This document shows positions 22,252 through 30,584 of a stretch of DNA of 35,653 bases, one piece after another (within the stretch, counting starts at the first letter, position 1; every line of letters starts with the position of its first letter). Position numbers and translations under genes: made by a program. The stretch lies in the IMG/VR virus record IMGVR_UViG_3300008516_000131, positions 1 through 35,653 of that record. One strand, written 5' to 3'. The notes beneath the pieces were generated by a model. That model was not told where the DNA came from. It saw only the letters and a program-made list of their open reading frames with translations, and made no database searches. Source of the DNA: a virus.

Positions 22252-23241
22252 ATGAGTCAAGAATTAGATGAAAAAACAGTTGAATTGCTCAAGCGTTCAG
22301 AAGAGCAACAAGGCATGTTAGAATCGGTTAAAATAGACCAGCACGGCAACATACTGTCTGGACGGCATAGAAAAGCGGCTGATCCAAAATGGCGAGAAAC
22401 AACCGTTATGGTCGCAGATGAGTTAGATAGACTGTTAAAAATAGTTCATTTTAATGTTCAGAGGCGGCCGAGCAGAGAAGAAACCGCATCACGCCTTGTC
22501 AAAATAGCTGAGATTCTGGAGAAAAAAGGTGTGGAAGCCAGTGATGTGTGTAGGGAAATGGCTAAGATTGTGCCGTATTCAGAGCAGTGGATACGCGAGC
22601 TTTTACCCGACAAGTATAAGCATATAGAAAAGAAACGTGAATTTGCGAAAGTAGTTTCGCAGACTGTTACGACTCAAGATATGCCACCGCTACCGCTAAA
22701 GAGCAAAGAACCCACATCATGTGATGGTTGCACAATGGGCACATGGTTCGCATACCCATTAAAAGATGGTAGAAAATTATGCAGAGCATGTTTTGAGTAT
22801 TTATGGAAAAAAGGCAAAATCACAAAAGACGATTTGCTGAAAGAAGGCGAAACACCGATAGTTCAAATGCCAAAAGAAAAGAAGCCTTCAACTGAAGTGA
22901 AAACGTACAAGCCTAAAGAAACCGCTGAGTTCCGACGAGCCCAGATGCACCCAGTTGTGAGCAAAATGGAGTCTGCTGTCTTAGAAGAACTGCATAAAAG
23001 AGGTCATAAAGTTGAATCGCAAAAAATGGTGTGCCTAGAAAAAACAGTTGTGGACTTTATAGTGGATGGCAAACCAGTATATTTAGACGGAAAACGAGTC
23101 CACCGTAACCGTGAATGGACAGACACGCGAATTCGCGAGCGACTTGCCAAAATTCTAGGCGAAACAGTTTATGCGATACCATACGACAGATTCACTAAAG
23201 CGGGAGTACAAGAAATCGTCGACGAAATTGAGGGGAAATAG
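22252..23241 (+). CDS. ParB-like domain / zinc finger / Vsr-like nuclease fusion
   Basis: A 329-residue protein. Residues 20-120 form a ParB-like module (NILSGRHRKAA, then FNVQRRPSREETASRLVKIA), like protein 1 at 12629. C157, C160, C177 and C180 form a zinc finger. Residues about 235-325 fit the Vsr/DUF559 EDxHD nuclease pattern: E240 or E245 in a first helix, D268 in VVDFIV, DG (279-280) with H284, then D291-x-R-I-R in the last helix. AAAGGAGGTGAGTGA precedes ATG 22252. Probable DNA-binding and cutting enzyme; replication, partition or host-DNA attack are all open. Confidence 0.7.
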   Translation: MSQELDEKTVELLKRSEEQQGMLESVKIDQHGNILSGRHRKAADPKWRETTVMVADELDRLLKIVHFNVQRRPSREETASRLVKIAEILEKKGVEASDVCREMAKIVPYSEQWIRELLPDKYKHIEKKREFAKVVSQTVTTQDMPPLPLKSKEPTSCDGCTMGTWFAYPLKDGRKLCRACFEYLWKKGKITKDDLLKEGETPIVQMPKEKKPSTEVKTYKPKETAEFRRAQMHPVVSKMESAVLEELHKRGHKVESQKMVCLEKTVVDFIVDGKPVYLDGKRVHRNREWTDTRIRERLAKILGETVYAIPYDRFTKAGVQEIVDEIEGK

Positions 23242-23242
23242 T

Positions 23243-23338
23243 TTGGTGCGTTGTGTTAATTGTCGCTTTCTAAACCGTGACACTCACTACTGCAGTGCCT
23301 ATGACACCACAATAAAACTTAAAGAATTGCACAAGTAG
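23243..23338 (+). CDS. 31-residue Cys miniprotein
   Basis: TTG at 23243 (or GTG 23246) follows GAGGGGAAA. It reads RCVNCRFLNRDTHYCSAYD, a C-x2-C ... C pattern with a His between. Shortest of the Cys-rich set; likely zinc-binding. It is the last gene before the structured non-coding segment. Confidence 0.5.
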   Translation: MVRCVNCRFLNRDTHYCSAYDTTIKLKELHK

Positions 23339-23374
23339 ATGTCGTGTCCAAGATACAAGCCGAAAGTGCGGAGC

Positions 23375-23398
23375 AAAACAAATATAGCCTAAAGGCTA
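23375..23398 (+). promoter_or_regulatory. Promoter-operator motif, copy 1
   Basis: AAAACAAATATAGCC (23375-23389) contains a TATA-like AAATATA and runs into a dyad TAGCC-TAAA-GGCTA (23385-23398). The TATA centre (about 23383) is about 26 bases from the first base of the hairpin at 23409. The same motif occurs at 23483-23504. Confidence 0.5.
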
Positions 23399-23408
23399 AT
23401 GATTTTAT

Positions 23409-23472
23409 GGGGAGTGTGTAGTATCTGAGTTTTTTAGGAAATTCAGAGTCTGAACACACCTACACATTCCCC
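23409..23472 (+). ncRNA. Predicted hairpin small RNA
   Basis: GGGGAGTGTGTAG (23409-23421) pairs with CTACACATTCCCC (23460-23472) over 13 positions with one G-U. Inside, 23424-23432 pairs with 23439-23447 (nine pairs, one G-U, loop TTTAGG). A TATA-like box lies at the right distance for a start at the 5' end of the stem. No reading frame of note is present. It could be a small RNA, or instead a DNA cruciform or origin. Expression is not known. Confidence 0.5.
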
Positions 23473-23482
23473 TGTAAAGAGG

Positions 23483-23504
23483 AAAACAAATATAGCCAAG
23501 GCTA
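23483..23504 (+). promoter_or_regulatory. Promoter-operator motif, copy 2
   Basis: The same AAAACAAATATAGCC, followed by dyad TAGCC-AA-GGCTA (23493-23504). The TATA centre (about 23491) is about 27 bases from ATG 23519, which predicts a leaderless transcript for the membrane protein. The dyad next to TATA looks like a repressor site shared with copy 1. Confidence 0.5.
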
Positions 23505-23518
23505 ACCCTTAAATAGTA

Positions 23519-23926
23519 ATGAACAAAAAAAGCCTGATCGGAATCTTAATTTTCGTTATCATTCTATCGAGTCTTTATCTATATTTCGCTGTTGTATCAA
23601 ACCTGAAAAAACCGTTAGAAATCAGCGGCATAGCATTACAAGACTGCCATGATTATTTTGCAATTCGGATAACACTGTCATTGCCTTCTGAAACTCAAAC
23701 GTTATATAATTGCCATGTTGAAGTGGCATATCTCACACAAACTGATGCGTGGAAAACAAGTTCTAAAAATATTGGAATCGTCAACTATGGAGGCAATATA
23801 CTCGAAGCTCTTGAGTTAGATAGCGACTTTAAAAGTGGTAATCCATATCTTAAACCAGATGGAGAGTATCATGGAGACGTTGAACCTAACGTTAAAGTTG
23901 AAGCATACGGTTATTTAAAGCCTTAA
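23519..23926 (+). CDS. Membrane-anchored or secreted protein
   Basis: 135 residues. A hydrophobic helix (about 5-26, LIGILIFVIILSSLYLYF) after Lys-Lys is a signal anchor. The rest is beta-rich and should lie outside, with two Cys (about 43 and 63). It has its own promoter and no ribosome site. Its stop overlaps the convergent tail-hub gene. Possibly a superinfection or envelope-surface factor; no family is recognised. Confidence 0.6.
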   Translation: MNKKSLIGILIFVIILSSLYLYFAVVSNLKKPLEISGIALQDCHDYFAIRITLSLPSETQTLYNCHVEVAYLTQTDAWKTSSKNIGIVNYGGNILEALELDSDFKSGNPYLKPDGEYHGDVEPNVKVEAYGYLKP

Positions 23927-25728
23927 TAGGTTTTCCGCATGTGAGGAATAAGCAAGTCCACATCGCCACCTTTCATATCCGTTGCTTTCGCATTGTTAAT
24001 TAACAGATACTCATTTAAAATAGTCTTCGTGTCCACAGGGTTAATTGGAAAACTATTCAACAAGTCATCCGTCGCAGAAACCGTTGTGATAAACCCTTCA
24101 GCCATGCCAATGCTGTGAGTGTACTGTAACGTGCGGAAGTCAACACCGTTAATCTTGTAGGTTCCAGCCAAGGTTTTTCCAGCGTAAATTTTAAAGTATT
24201 CTCCAGGCAACAGTTCAGGGCGCATAGGAATTGTGAAGGTTATAGTGCGAGGAATATTCACACGCCGTAAAAGTTCAGCGTATGCATAATATCCCGCCAT
24301 GCCAGTATCATCTGCGGCTTTACAACTATCATCGAGGGCTGTACGACTGATAAACACTTTTTGATGTTCATCATGGTCGGTAACTTCACTTGTGTCTACT
24401 GCTTCCCTAACGATTTTGCCACTAAAATGTAAATCATCAATGTAAGTAACGTTGCCCGCGAGCAATCTTGTACCTTGGAAAGATATGCCTTTAATATCCG
24501 CCCAGTCGCCATTTCCCGCTTTAGTCCAACGGAACTGTTTGCTTTCTTCAGCGCTTGCCCAGTAAGGTCCTATGGGAAGACTGATGTGATACCATGTGTC
24601 CTGAGTGAAGCCTGCAAACCCGTAAAGCGGGTTTAAAGTATAACTGTCTACTCCATTATGATCGCTGGTGAACATGTAAATAGTGGTAAGCGACGCGGCG
24701 CCGTGATCTCTATAGTAAAAGTTTAAGCGTGGAATCGTTTTTTCGCTGCCCCATGTGGTCACGTCCCATCCTGCATCTTCTGTACTGGGATAATAAACTT
24801 CGCCGGGTGTTAGTGCGAACGCTATTTTCATGCTTACAGTGCCAACAACACAAGTGGCATCTGCTGTTAAAGCGTCAATGTTTTCGGTGCCCCACGACCC
24901 GGGAACTTCACCTTCCGTCCAGAAATCATAGGGTGGCTTTCGCAAATCCGTGGCTAACACAATATTATTCGCGTACTCATCAGTCGGTTCAGTTAACGTA
25001 TAGTGTTTAAAGTCGATCCCTTCATACAAGCTAACTGCTACCGCACTTCCGCCACAGTAGTTTCCCCAATCTGGAATTGCACCGGCTCCGGCTTGTTGAT
25101 CGCTAATGGTTTTAACGCGGATGTTACCAGCCACATCAACAAAATAGTGTGGACCAGCCGTCGAACCGTCACGATATGCCGTGTCAACCGTTAATACTCG
25201 GTCAAACAATTCTTTATTGCTCTGATAAGGCAAATTGAAATATACCATTGAAAGCGCCGCGTCTATTGTTGGAATATACGTTTTAGTTAAGGCGTAGCCA
25301 GTGTTGTTTGCTGAACCATAACTTTTGTTTATCATGTTATCCGTTAAGTCTTCGAGAATTTCTTCAACCGTGTCTAATGTTGGATTGTCGGATTGGCTGC
25401 CATAGCTGCGGTTGCAATGAGTCTCCAGTAACGCTTGCCCTAACCCCTTACATTTCAACGTTACAACAGATTCTTTCGCCAATGTTGGGATGCAGTCGCG
25501 TATTATTCCATCAAAAATTTCCGTGTACGCAGCTGCAGAATGTTTTTTCACGTAGATTTGGATGCTGTCAAACTTAGATACGTTGTCAGGGTAGAAACCG
25601 CTGTAAGTGTTTTGAGCGATTAAAATTGCGCTTGCAACACCATTCTCGCGTCCAGTCACACGGATGCTAGGAAACCTAATGTTTTCGTAGTCTGTACCGT
25701 CTACGGTGACTTTAAAATCGTAAATCAT
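23923..25728 (-). CDS. Tail hub / baseplate-type protein
   Basis: 601 residues, last gene of the late unit. The N-terminal half (MIYDFKVTVDGTDYENIRFP, DSIQIYVKK, FDGIIRDC) resembles gp27/gpD-like tail hub proteins, which start with two beta-barrels. Residues about 280-430 form an inserted beta-sandwich (WYHISLPIGPYW), perhaps sugar-binding. The C-terminal part (FTIPMRPELLPGEYFKIYAG) returns to hub-like sequence. It is expected at the tail tip. Assignment is from pattern and position. Confidence 0.65.
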   Translation of the reverse strand: MIYDFKVTVDGTDYENIRFPSIRVTGRENGVASAILIAQNTYSGFYPDNVSKFDSIQIYVKKHSAAAYTEIFDGIIRDCIPTLAKESVVTLKCKGLGQALLETHCNRSYGSQSDNPTLDTVEEILEDLTDNMINKSYGSANNTGYALTKTYIPTIDAALSMVYFNLPYQSNKELFDRVLTVDTAYRDGSTAGPHYFVDVAGNIRVKTISDQQAGAGAIPDWGNYCGGSAVAVSLYEGIDFKHYTLTEPTDEYANNIVLATDLRKPPYDFWTEGEVPGSWGTENIDALTADATCVVGTVSMKIAFALTPGEVYYPSTEDAGWDVTTWGSEKTIPRLNFYYRDHGAASLTTIYMFTSDHNGVDSYTLNPLYGFAGFTQDTWYHISLPIGPYWASAEESKQFRWTKAGNGDWADIKGISFQGTRLLAGNVTYIDDLHFSGKIVREAVDTSEVTDHDEHQKVFISRTALDDSCKAADDTGMAGYYAYAELLRRVNIPRTITFTIPMRPELLPGEYFKIYAGKTLAGTYKINGVDFRTLQYTHSIGMAEGFITTVSATDDLLNSFPINPVDTKTILNEYLLINNAKATDMKGGDVDLLIPHMRKTY

Positions 25729-26037
25729 TTAGTACCCTGCCAAAGTATCTGCCATCGACAAGCCGGCAGCTGCGAAGCCGCCTAAAGCTAACGCAACACC
25801 AGCGTAAGACCCAGTTGACATCGCCAAGTTCAACGCGATAATAGCTGTTGTCAACATACGTACAAACATTATTTGACGCTGAATAAAACCTAAAGCACGC
25901 GAAAGGTCTTCCGGCAATCCGGCGCGGCGAGCTAAACTTAGATAGCGGTAGAGAACAAGTTCCGCCTTCCGTAACTCACTATACGTTTGTTCAACGTTTA
26001 TTTCCAGATTGAAAGTAACCGTTTCTTCTTCACTCAT
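25729..26037 (-). CDS. Short tape-measure-like membrane-active protein (candidate)
   Basis: 102 residues. A helical N-terminal half is followed by hydrophobic helices (MLTTAIIALNLAMSTGSYAGVALALGG). Position between the gp10-like and hub genes is where a tape-measure gene is expected, yet it is far shorter than usual. It may set a very short tail or act in membrane entry. Confidence 0.5.
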   Translation of the reverse strand: MSEEETVTFNLEINVEQTYSELRKAELVLYRYLSLARRAGLPEDLSRALGFIQRQIMFVRMLTTAIIALNLAMSTGSYAGVALALGGFAAAGLSMADTLAGY

Positions 26038-26426
26038 GGAAACTTTAACACTCCGTGACTTTCTATGTCCTTTATAACTTCCAAACAGAAACGTCGAATA
26101 ACCTCAGCCATTTGCCCACGATACTCAGCCACTGCAGGTTTAAGGTAAGGGTAATGAAACTCGATGAAGCGTGCGTAATCTACAAGTTTGCCTGTTCTAG
26201 GGTTTACAACGTAACCGCCAAACCGAACGCGGATAACCGCCCAATGTTTACCTTTGCCACCGCGTTCTACTCGCCCTGAATCTCTAAGGCTACCCGTGTC
26301 AACTCTCACATTCACTTGCGCCGTGCCTAAAACTAGGTGTGCCACATTCAAAGCGCCCTGGGTCGCCGCTTCTAACAGTTTATCAGGCAACCCAGATAAG
26401 TCTGCGGATACTTGTTTCAGACTCAT
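26034..26426 (-). CDS. HK97 gp10-like tail-completion/neck protein
   Basis: 130 residues. VNVRVDTGSLRDSGRVER (about 38-55) is the family signature of HK97 gp10-like proteins, followed by the expected YARFIEFHYPYLKPA. These join tail to head. It overlaps both neighbours by four bases. Confidence 0.8.
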   Translation of the reverse strand: MSLKQVSADLSGLPDKLLEAATQGALNVAHLVLGTAQVNVRVDTGSLRDSGRVERGGKGKHWAVIRVRFGGYVVNPRTGKLVDYARFIEFHYPYLKPAVAEYRGQMAEVIRRFCLEVIKDIESHGVLKFP

Positions 26427-27571
26427 AGGTTCAACCCGAACCGTTCATAGTAATACTCGTTGCTCGCACAGCTCAACCGATATTCTCGGAACAGCAAATC
26501 CAAAATGTGATGCCCGTCACCGCCACGACGAAACACAGGCGACTCCAATGTGGCTTTAAACTGTTCAGAACCCGTGTCCAACCATTGCCACGGTTCCGTG
26601 TAACTGCGATGCGCTATTTCATAGAACACTTCCGCGTTTACATAATCGGTTTTAGTCGTGTCGCCCTGTGGTCTTTTCCAGTCGTCACCCACGTCTAAGT
26701 CACACGAGCAAGTTACAACCGCGGATTCGCTTCCGCCGCCCTGTGTTATGTCGCCGACTCTACCGAAAATTGGAATTACAGCGTATTTTGGTGGAGGCCG
26801 AAACTGCATGCCTTTACCTACGTTTGGAAATGTAAACGTGTTCTTGTGTAACAACAGGAAGTCCCAGTACACATAAGATATGCCGGAGCTAAGAGAGTCG
26901 GGATGTTTCACAAAGTAGAACCGAACATTATCAATTTTTTTGCCGCTAGTCAAATCGCCAGAAGCTACAGTCCACTCAGTGCTGAACTTACCGTACTTGT
27001 CATATTCTTCGTCGCTGGCGACTAAACATTGAGAACTGTCATCTGTAAAGAATATTTTCGTTTTCGCCGAGAAACCGTTAGCTGAAACACTTGTTTTGTA
27101 GCGAACCAACCATCTAGTGTAAAGGTCGGTGCTGACTTGGTTGATGAGGTCATGCCGGTAATAGCCGTATTCATGGGTGTTCTCGTCGTCGGCTATACAA
27201 GTTACTTTAAAGACGTCGCCGTTAACAACTTCTAGTGTTGCATCCGCATCATCCATGTTATGCCGTTCTTCAACCCAACCAGTAGCCGTAATCAACAGGT
27301 ATGTGTCATCTGCCTGTACAGCGTTGGGAAACGCGAGATGTGTAATTGTGTCAGAACCAGCGTCGAAATCTATAATTAACCTAACTAAATGGTTGTTTGA
27401 ACCTGACGTGAATTTTATGTACCATCCATTCCAGTAATCGTCAGCTTCAGTTCTTTCAGCATCAACAGTTGTAGTTTCGGTTCCGTTGTCAGCCGTTCCA
27501 CGAGAAACGTTAGTTGTTACATCACAGTCTGTCAAATACCCATGTCCAAAAGTTACGGTTGGCTTCGTCAT
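26423..27571 (-). CDS. Tail tube protein with extra sandwich domain (candidate)
   Basis: 382 residues. The N-terminal and middle parts are beta-rich with a jelly-roll look (DLYTRWLVRYKTSVSA, VYWDFLLLHK). The C-terminal part (AVIPIFGRVGDITQGGGSES ... FYEIAHRSYTEPWQW) could be the tube domain. It sits between a membrane protein and gp10-like gene, matching a tail-tube slot. GGTG precedes ATG 27571. A fibre is the alternative. Confidence 0.5.
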   Translation of the reverse strand: MTKPTVTFGHGYLTDCDVTTNVSRGTADNGTETTTVDAERTEADDYWNGWYIKFTSGSNNHLVRLIIDFDAGSDTITHLAFPNAVQADDTYLLITATGWVEERHNMDDADATLEVVNGDVFKVTCIADDENTHEYGYYRHDLINQVSTDLYTRWLVRYKTSVSANGFSAKTKIFFTDDSSQCLVASDEEYDKYGKFSTEWTVASGDLTSGKKIDNVRFYFVKHPDSLSSGISYVYWDFLLLHKNTFTFPNVGKGMQFRPPPKYAVIPIFGRVGDITQGGGSESAVVTCSCDLDVGDDWKRPQGDTTKTDYVNAEVFYEIAHRSYTEPWQWLDTGSEQFKATLESPVFRRGGDGHHILDLLFREYRLSCASNEYYYERFGLNL

Positions 27572-27573
27572 TT

Positions 27574-27858
27574 TTACACCATACTATAGATTTTATGGGT
27601 TAACCATCCAAGCAGTAAACAGCCTATAGTTAATCTTAAAACAGTGAACATGTAAGCAACGTGCCAGTTAAGCTTGAAATAAGGTGAAAACTCCCATGTT
27701 TCTTGTGTTCGATGCCATTCACTATAACGGTAGCTGACAACCATCCAGTCAAGGTCACAGTACGCTCCAGAAACAAGAACAACCGACAGCAACAATAAAC
27801 CAATGAGTAACAGTCGTTTCTCATTTACGTTGTATCTCTGCAATAACTTAACATCCAT
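27574..27858 (-). CDS. Two-span membrane protein in the tail cluster
   Basis: 94 residues. Helices at about 15-33 (RLLLIGLLLLSVVLVSG) and 68-86 flank a Trp/Tyr-rich loop of about 35 residues. It overlaps the head-closure gene by 34 bases. A holin-like or entry role is possible but unsupported by any motif. Confidence 0.55.
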   Translation of the reverse strand: MDVKLLQRYNVNEKRLLLIGLLLLSVVLVSGAYCDLDWMVVSYRYSEWHRTQETWEFSPYFKLNWHVAYMFTVLRLTIGCLLLGWLTHKIYSMV

Positions 27859-28700
27859 TCAGTATCGTACAGAATTATCCCGCCTAAGTCACGGTTAGTT
27901 GATCGGCGCCTTTCAAAACTGCGAAGTGAACCTAAAGGATTTTCTTTCAGAACCCGACGCAATTCGGTTTCACCTTGCCACTTCAGTTTTGTACCAGAAA
28001 TATTCAGCTTGTCAACAGCTAAAACGTGAACACCTACATGTTCTTCGTAACCATAAGGTTCCCGGTCAAAATCCATTTTCGGTGTAGATTCCGGTTCCGC
28101 AATTGCGAATGCTAAATCAAGACTTCGCGTTTTGAAAACTGCAAGCAGTGAATAATTAGGCTCTCCATAAGCTACAATATAGTTGGGCAACACATCATCG
28201 TCAAGGTAAGTTTCAAGATAGACTTTCGTGCGGTAACGCGCATCTTCTACACTGCTCTCGGTGTAACTGGCACCTGTCAAACTTCGGAATGGAGAAGGTG
28301 TTAAGTCACATTCTCGTCGACTGAAGCTATCGCCGCCCAACGAGTAAATTTCGCGTACTGCATCAACCTCCCAGTATTTTCCAGCATTGGTTACAATTCT
28401 GTCGCCTACTTCCACAACGTCTGCTGTTAACCCTAAAGCTGCCGTTCTCACATAAGTTCCAGCGGGCAACAGAGAAAGTGAAGATCCACGCTCTATAATT
28501 GGCATTTTAATAGTGGAGTCTTCATACCGTTTAGTGTACCATCCTGTTGTTGAGTCTTGACTTCCTAGCATTAACCGTTTTCGCGTAACATCCACTGAGG
28601 CTTTTGATTCAAAAGTTTGTATTAACCTGTCCCATTCGTCGCTGAAAACTCCAATGCGGAAATATTTAATTCGCATAGTGCCAATTTCAGCGGGGTCCAT
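27825..28700 (-). CDS. Head-closure / neck protein (candidate)
   Basis: 291 residues. The segment VVEVGDRIVTNAGKYWEVDAV (about 94-114) is like the GDRI-x-x-x-G-K-x-Y-x-V core of phage head-tail joining proteins. The C-terminal half is an extra alpha/beta part. AAGGAGAAGTCAAA precedes ATG 28700. It lies downstream of the adaptor and spike genes. Confidence 0.6.
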   Translation of the reverse strand: MDPAEIGTMRIKYFRIGVFSDEWDRLIQTFESKASVDVTRKRLMLGSQDSTTGWYTKRYEDSTIKMPIIERGSSLSLLPAGTYVRTAALGLTADVVEVGDRIVTNAGKYWEVDAVREIYSLGGDSFSRRECDLTPSPFRSLTGASYTESSVEDARYRTKVYLETYLDDDVLPNYIVAYGEPNYSLLAVFKTRSLDLAFAIAEPESTPKMDFDREPYGYEEHVGVHVLAVDKLNISGTKLKWQGETELRRVLKENPLGSLRSFERRRSTNRDLGGIILYDTEWMLSYCRDTT

Positions 28701-28715
28701 TTTGACTTCTCCTTT

Positions 28716-30191
28716 TCACACGTAACGTAACACAAAACTGTGAACGTGTAAGACTGCGCCTAAAGTGTCGTTAGCGTGAGCGCCTTCTCTTTGAAAGGCA
28801 ACACCTACCCTGTCTCCTGCGGCTATGCCGGTGAACGCGGCGGCTAAGTCTAAAGCTTCAAATTTGTTAGCGGCTAAAGTTGTGTCTGTTGCCGCTATGC
28901 TGTCGCTGTGTATGTTGTAGGCTTCGTCTGCAGCTCCGAAGTCTGTTGCTGCATTCCATCGTAGAACAGTTCCTCCTGAACATGGTGATGCTACGTAAAG
29001 TTTGGCGGTTACGAGTTCTTGGAAACAGTTAGGAATGACAAAGTTGAAGCGAGTAGTAACATCTTGTTCATCAGCACAACTTATTGTTAGGTGATCGCCT
29101 AAGTTGCTTAATGTCGCGTTTCCATCCGTGTCATCTACAATATTCAACACTGGAACAGTAGGCACTTTAGTGTTAGTGCCAACATCATTTATACATCCTG
29201 TCGTGTTCCCATGATAACCATTACTTAAAACGATGTTGTTCTCGGCACCACTAGCTATATACAAACCGTAATCGGTATTATCGTAAAATTCATTGCCAGT
29301 AATAGTGTTATTGTCTCCAGAAACTTGTAAGCCGTCATCTCCATTAACCGCGAAATTGTTCGCTGTCACCGTAGACCATTGACACGTATCGCTTAAAACT
29401 AACCCCCATCTGTCACATTGCCGAAACTGGTTGCCAACCAATGAGTTTTTGGTTCCACTGATTGCTGCACCATCACCTGCAACCCCATAGACTCCTTCAA
29501 AAATGTTGTTTGCAATAACGTTTTCGCCGCCTGCACAAGCTAACCCTTTCTTGCTTACATCGCCTTCATCTGCAGCTTTACTAATGTCCATTGAATTGCC
29601 CAGTATCACTGATTCAGAATTGAAGTGATTAATTGCGTATCGGTACCAAGCGTAGAAGTGGTTTCCAATAAAGAAAGTATTGCTCCCATGATTGTCGTAG
29701 ATTCCATCGTAGCATTCTTCAAAATGCACATTGTTCACGTAACACCAATCAGTGTAGTCTAGGCTTACAGCAGGTTGTGTGTGACTGCTTCCGTAACCGA
29801 CAATTTTCAAGTCTCGCAGATAGAAGCGTCTAAGCGTGTCAGGCCACACATCCGCGCCTTTCACATCAAACATAACGTCGTCAGCGTCTAACTGTAAGAT
29901 TGTGCCGTCGCCTTCTCCACGTATGGTTATGTAATTTGTTGTAACGTCGATGTCGTGACCAGTATATGTTCCCCGTCGTAGAAATATGCTGCCACCGTTC
30001 GTCAACACTGACAAAATATCTTCTATCACTGTCGTGAAGTCACTGTCTGAATAGTCTGTGCCATCTTTAACATTACACTCTCCGCGGTATGTGCTTCCAT
30101 CTTTCCAAATCACATAACTAGCTGGAATTGCTTGTAACAGTCTATCCCATTCGGTTTTGCTAATTTGTGTTCCATCTGAATATTGCGGCAT
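28716..30191 (-). CDS. Right-handed beta-helix tail spike
   Basis: 491 residues. An N-terminal helix (ISKTEWDRLLQAI) is followed by a pectate-lyase/NosD-type beta-helix (about 65-345) with rungs such as NVIANNIFEG, NSLVGNQFRQ, STVTANNFAV, NTITGNEFYD and NNIVLSNGYH. A C-terminal sandwich (about 385-491) ends the protein. Such spikes bind or cut host surface glycans. No catalytic triad can be named. GGTGAAATAAAAA precedes ATG 30191. Confidence 0.8.
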   Translation of the reverse strand: MPQYSDGTQISKTEWDRLLQAIPASYVIWKDGSTYRGECNVKDGTDYSDSDFTTVIEDILSVLTNGGSIFLRRGTYTGHDIDVTTNYITIRGEGDGTILQLDADDVMFDVKGADVWPDTLRRFYLRDLKIVGYGSSHTQPAVSLDYTDWCYVNNVHFEECYDGIYDNHGSNTFFIGNHFYAWYRYAINHFNSESVILGNSMDISKAADEGDVSKKGLACAGGENVIANNIFEGVYGVAGDGAAISGTKNSLVGNQFRQCDRWGLVLSDTCQWSTVTANNFAVNGDDGLQVSGDNNTITGNEFYDNTDYGLYIASGAENNIVLSNGYHGNTTGCINDVGTNTKVPTVPVLNIVDDTDGNATLSNLGDHLTISCADEQDVTTRFNFVIPNCFQELVTAKLYVASPCSGGTVLRWNAATDFGAADEAYNIHSDSIAATDTTLAANKFEALDLAAAFTGIAAGDRVGVAFQREGAHANDTLGAVLHVHSFVLRYV

Positions 30192-30209
30192 TTTTTATTT
30201 CACCTTTCT

Positions 30210-30584
30210 TTACGTTCTCTCAAAACTTCGTCCAGATAAACGGTTGATTCCACGCGTCACCAACTTTGTGAATAAGTGATATTGCGGATCACTAATCACC
30301 GCTTGCACGCCCATTGTACCGGTTGTGACTTGTGGGCCTCGGTCTTTGTACGCGCGAACCATCAACACACTTAAAAGTTTAACCACGGCAATTTCACTGT
30401 CTGTACCTGTCAACGATTTTGAGTCTGCAGCTCCACTTAAATCAGCGATGCTTGTTCCAGCTTCCATGTTAATGTAGTCAATTGCGTTGTCAATTACATA
30501 TTCCAAATTGGTTAAGCTGATGTCGCTAACTACCCAATTGTTTTCGTCAAGAATACGTTGAGCAATAGTTGTTATCACAGTCAA
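30210..30584 (-). CDS. Head-tail adaptor (candidate)
   Basis: 124 residues, mostly helical (LTNLEYVIDNAIDYINMEAG, IAVVKLLSVLMVRAYKDRGP). The pattern matches gp6-like connector adaptors that dock on the portal. TTG at 30584 overlaps the glycosyltransferase stop and follows GGTGAAAA. Confidence 0.65.
   Translation of the reverse strand: MTVITTIAQRILDENNWVVSDISLTNLEYVIDNAIDYINMEAGTSIADLSGAADSKSLTGTDSEIAVVKLLSVLMVRAYKDRGPQVTTGTMGVQAVISDPQYHLFTKLVTRGINRLSGRSFERT

Noticed and set aside
23339-23392. 17-codon frame starting MSCPRYKPK
   Set aside because: Too short, no ribosome site, and it runs through the promoter-operator motif.
23508-23515. CTTAAATA as the TATA box for the gene at 23519
   Set aside because: It lies only a few bases before the ATG, so transcription would begin inside the gene; the AAATATA at 23488 fits better.
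27574-27858. Holin
   Set aside because: Two membrane helices alone are not enough, and no endolysin gene is near, so it is left as an unassigned membrane protein.
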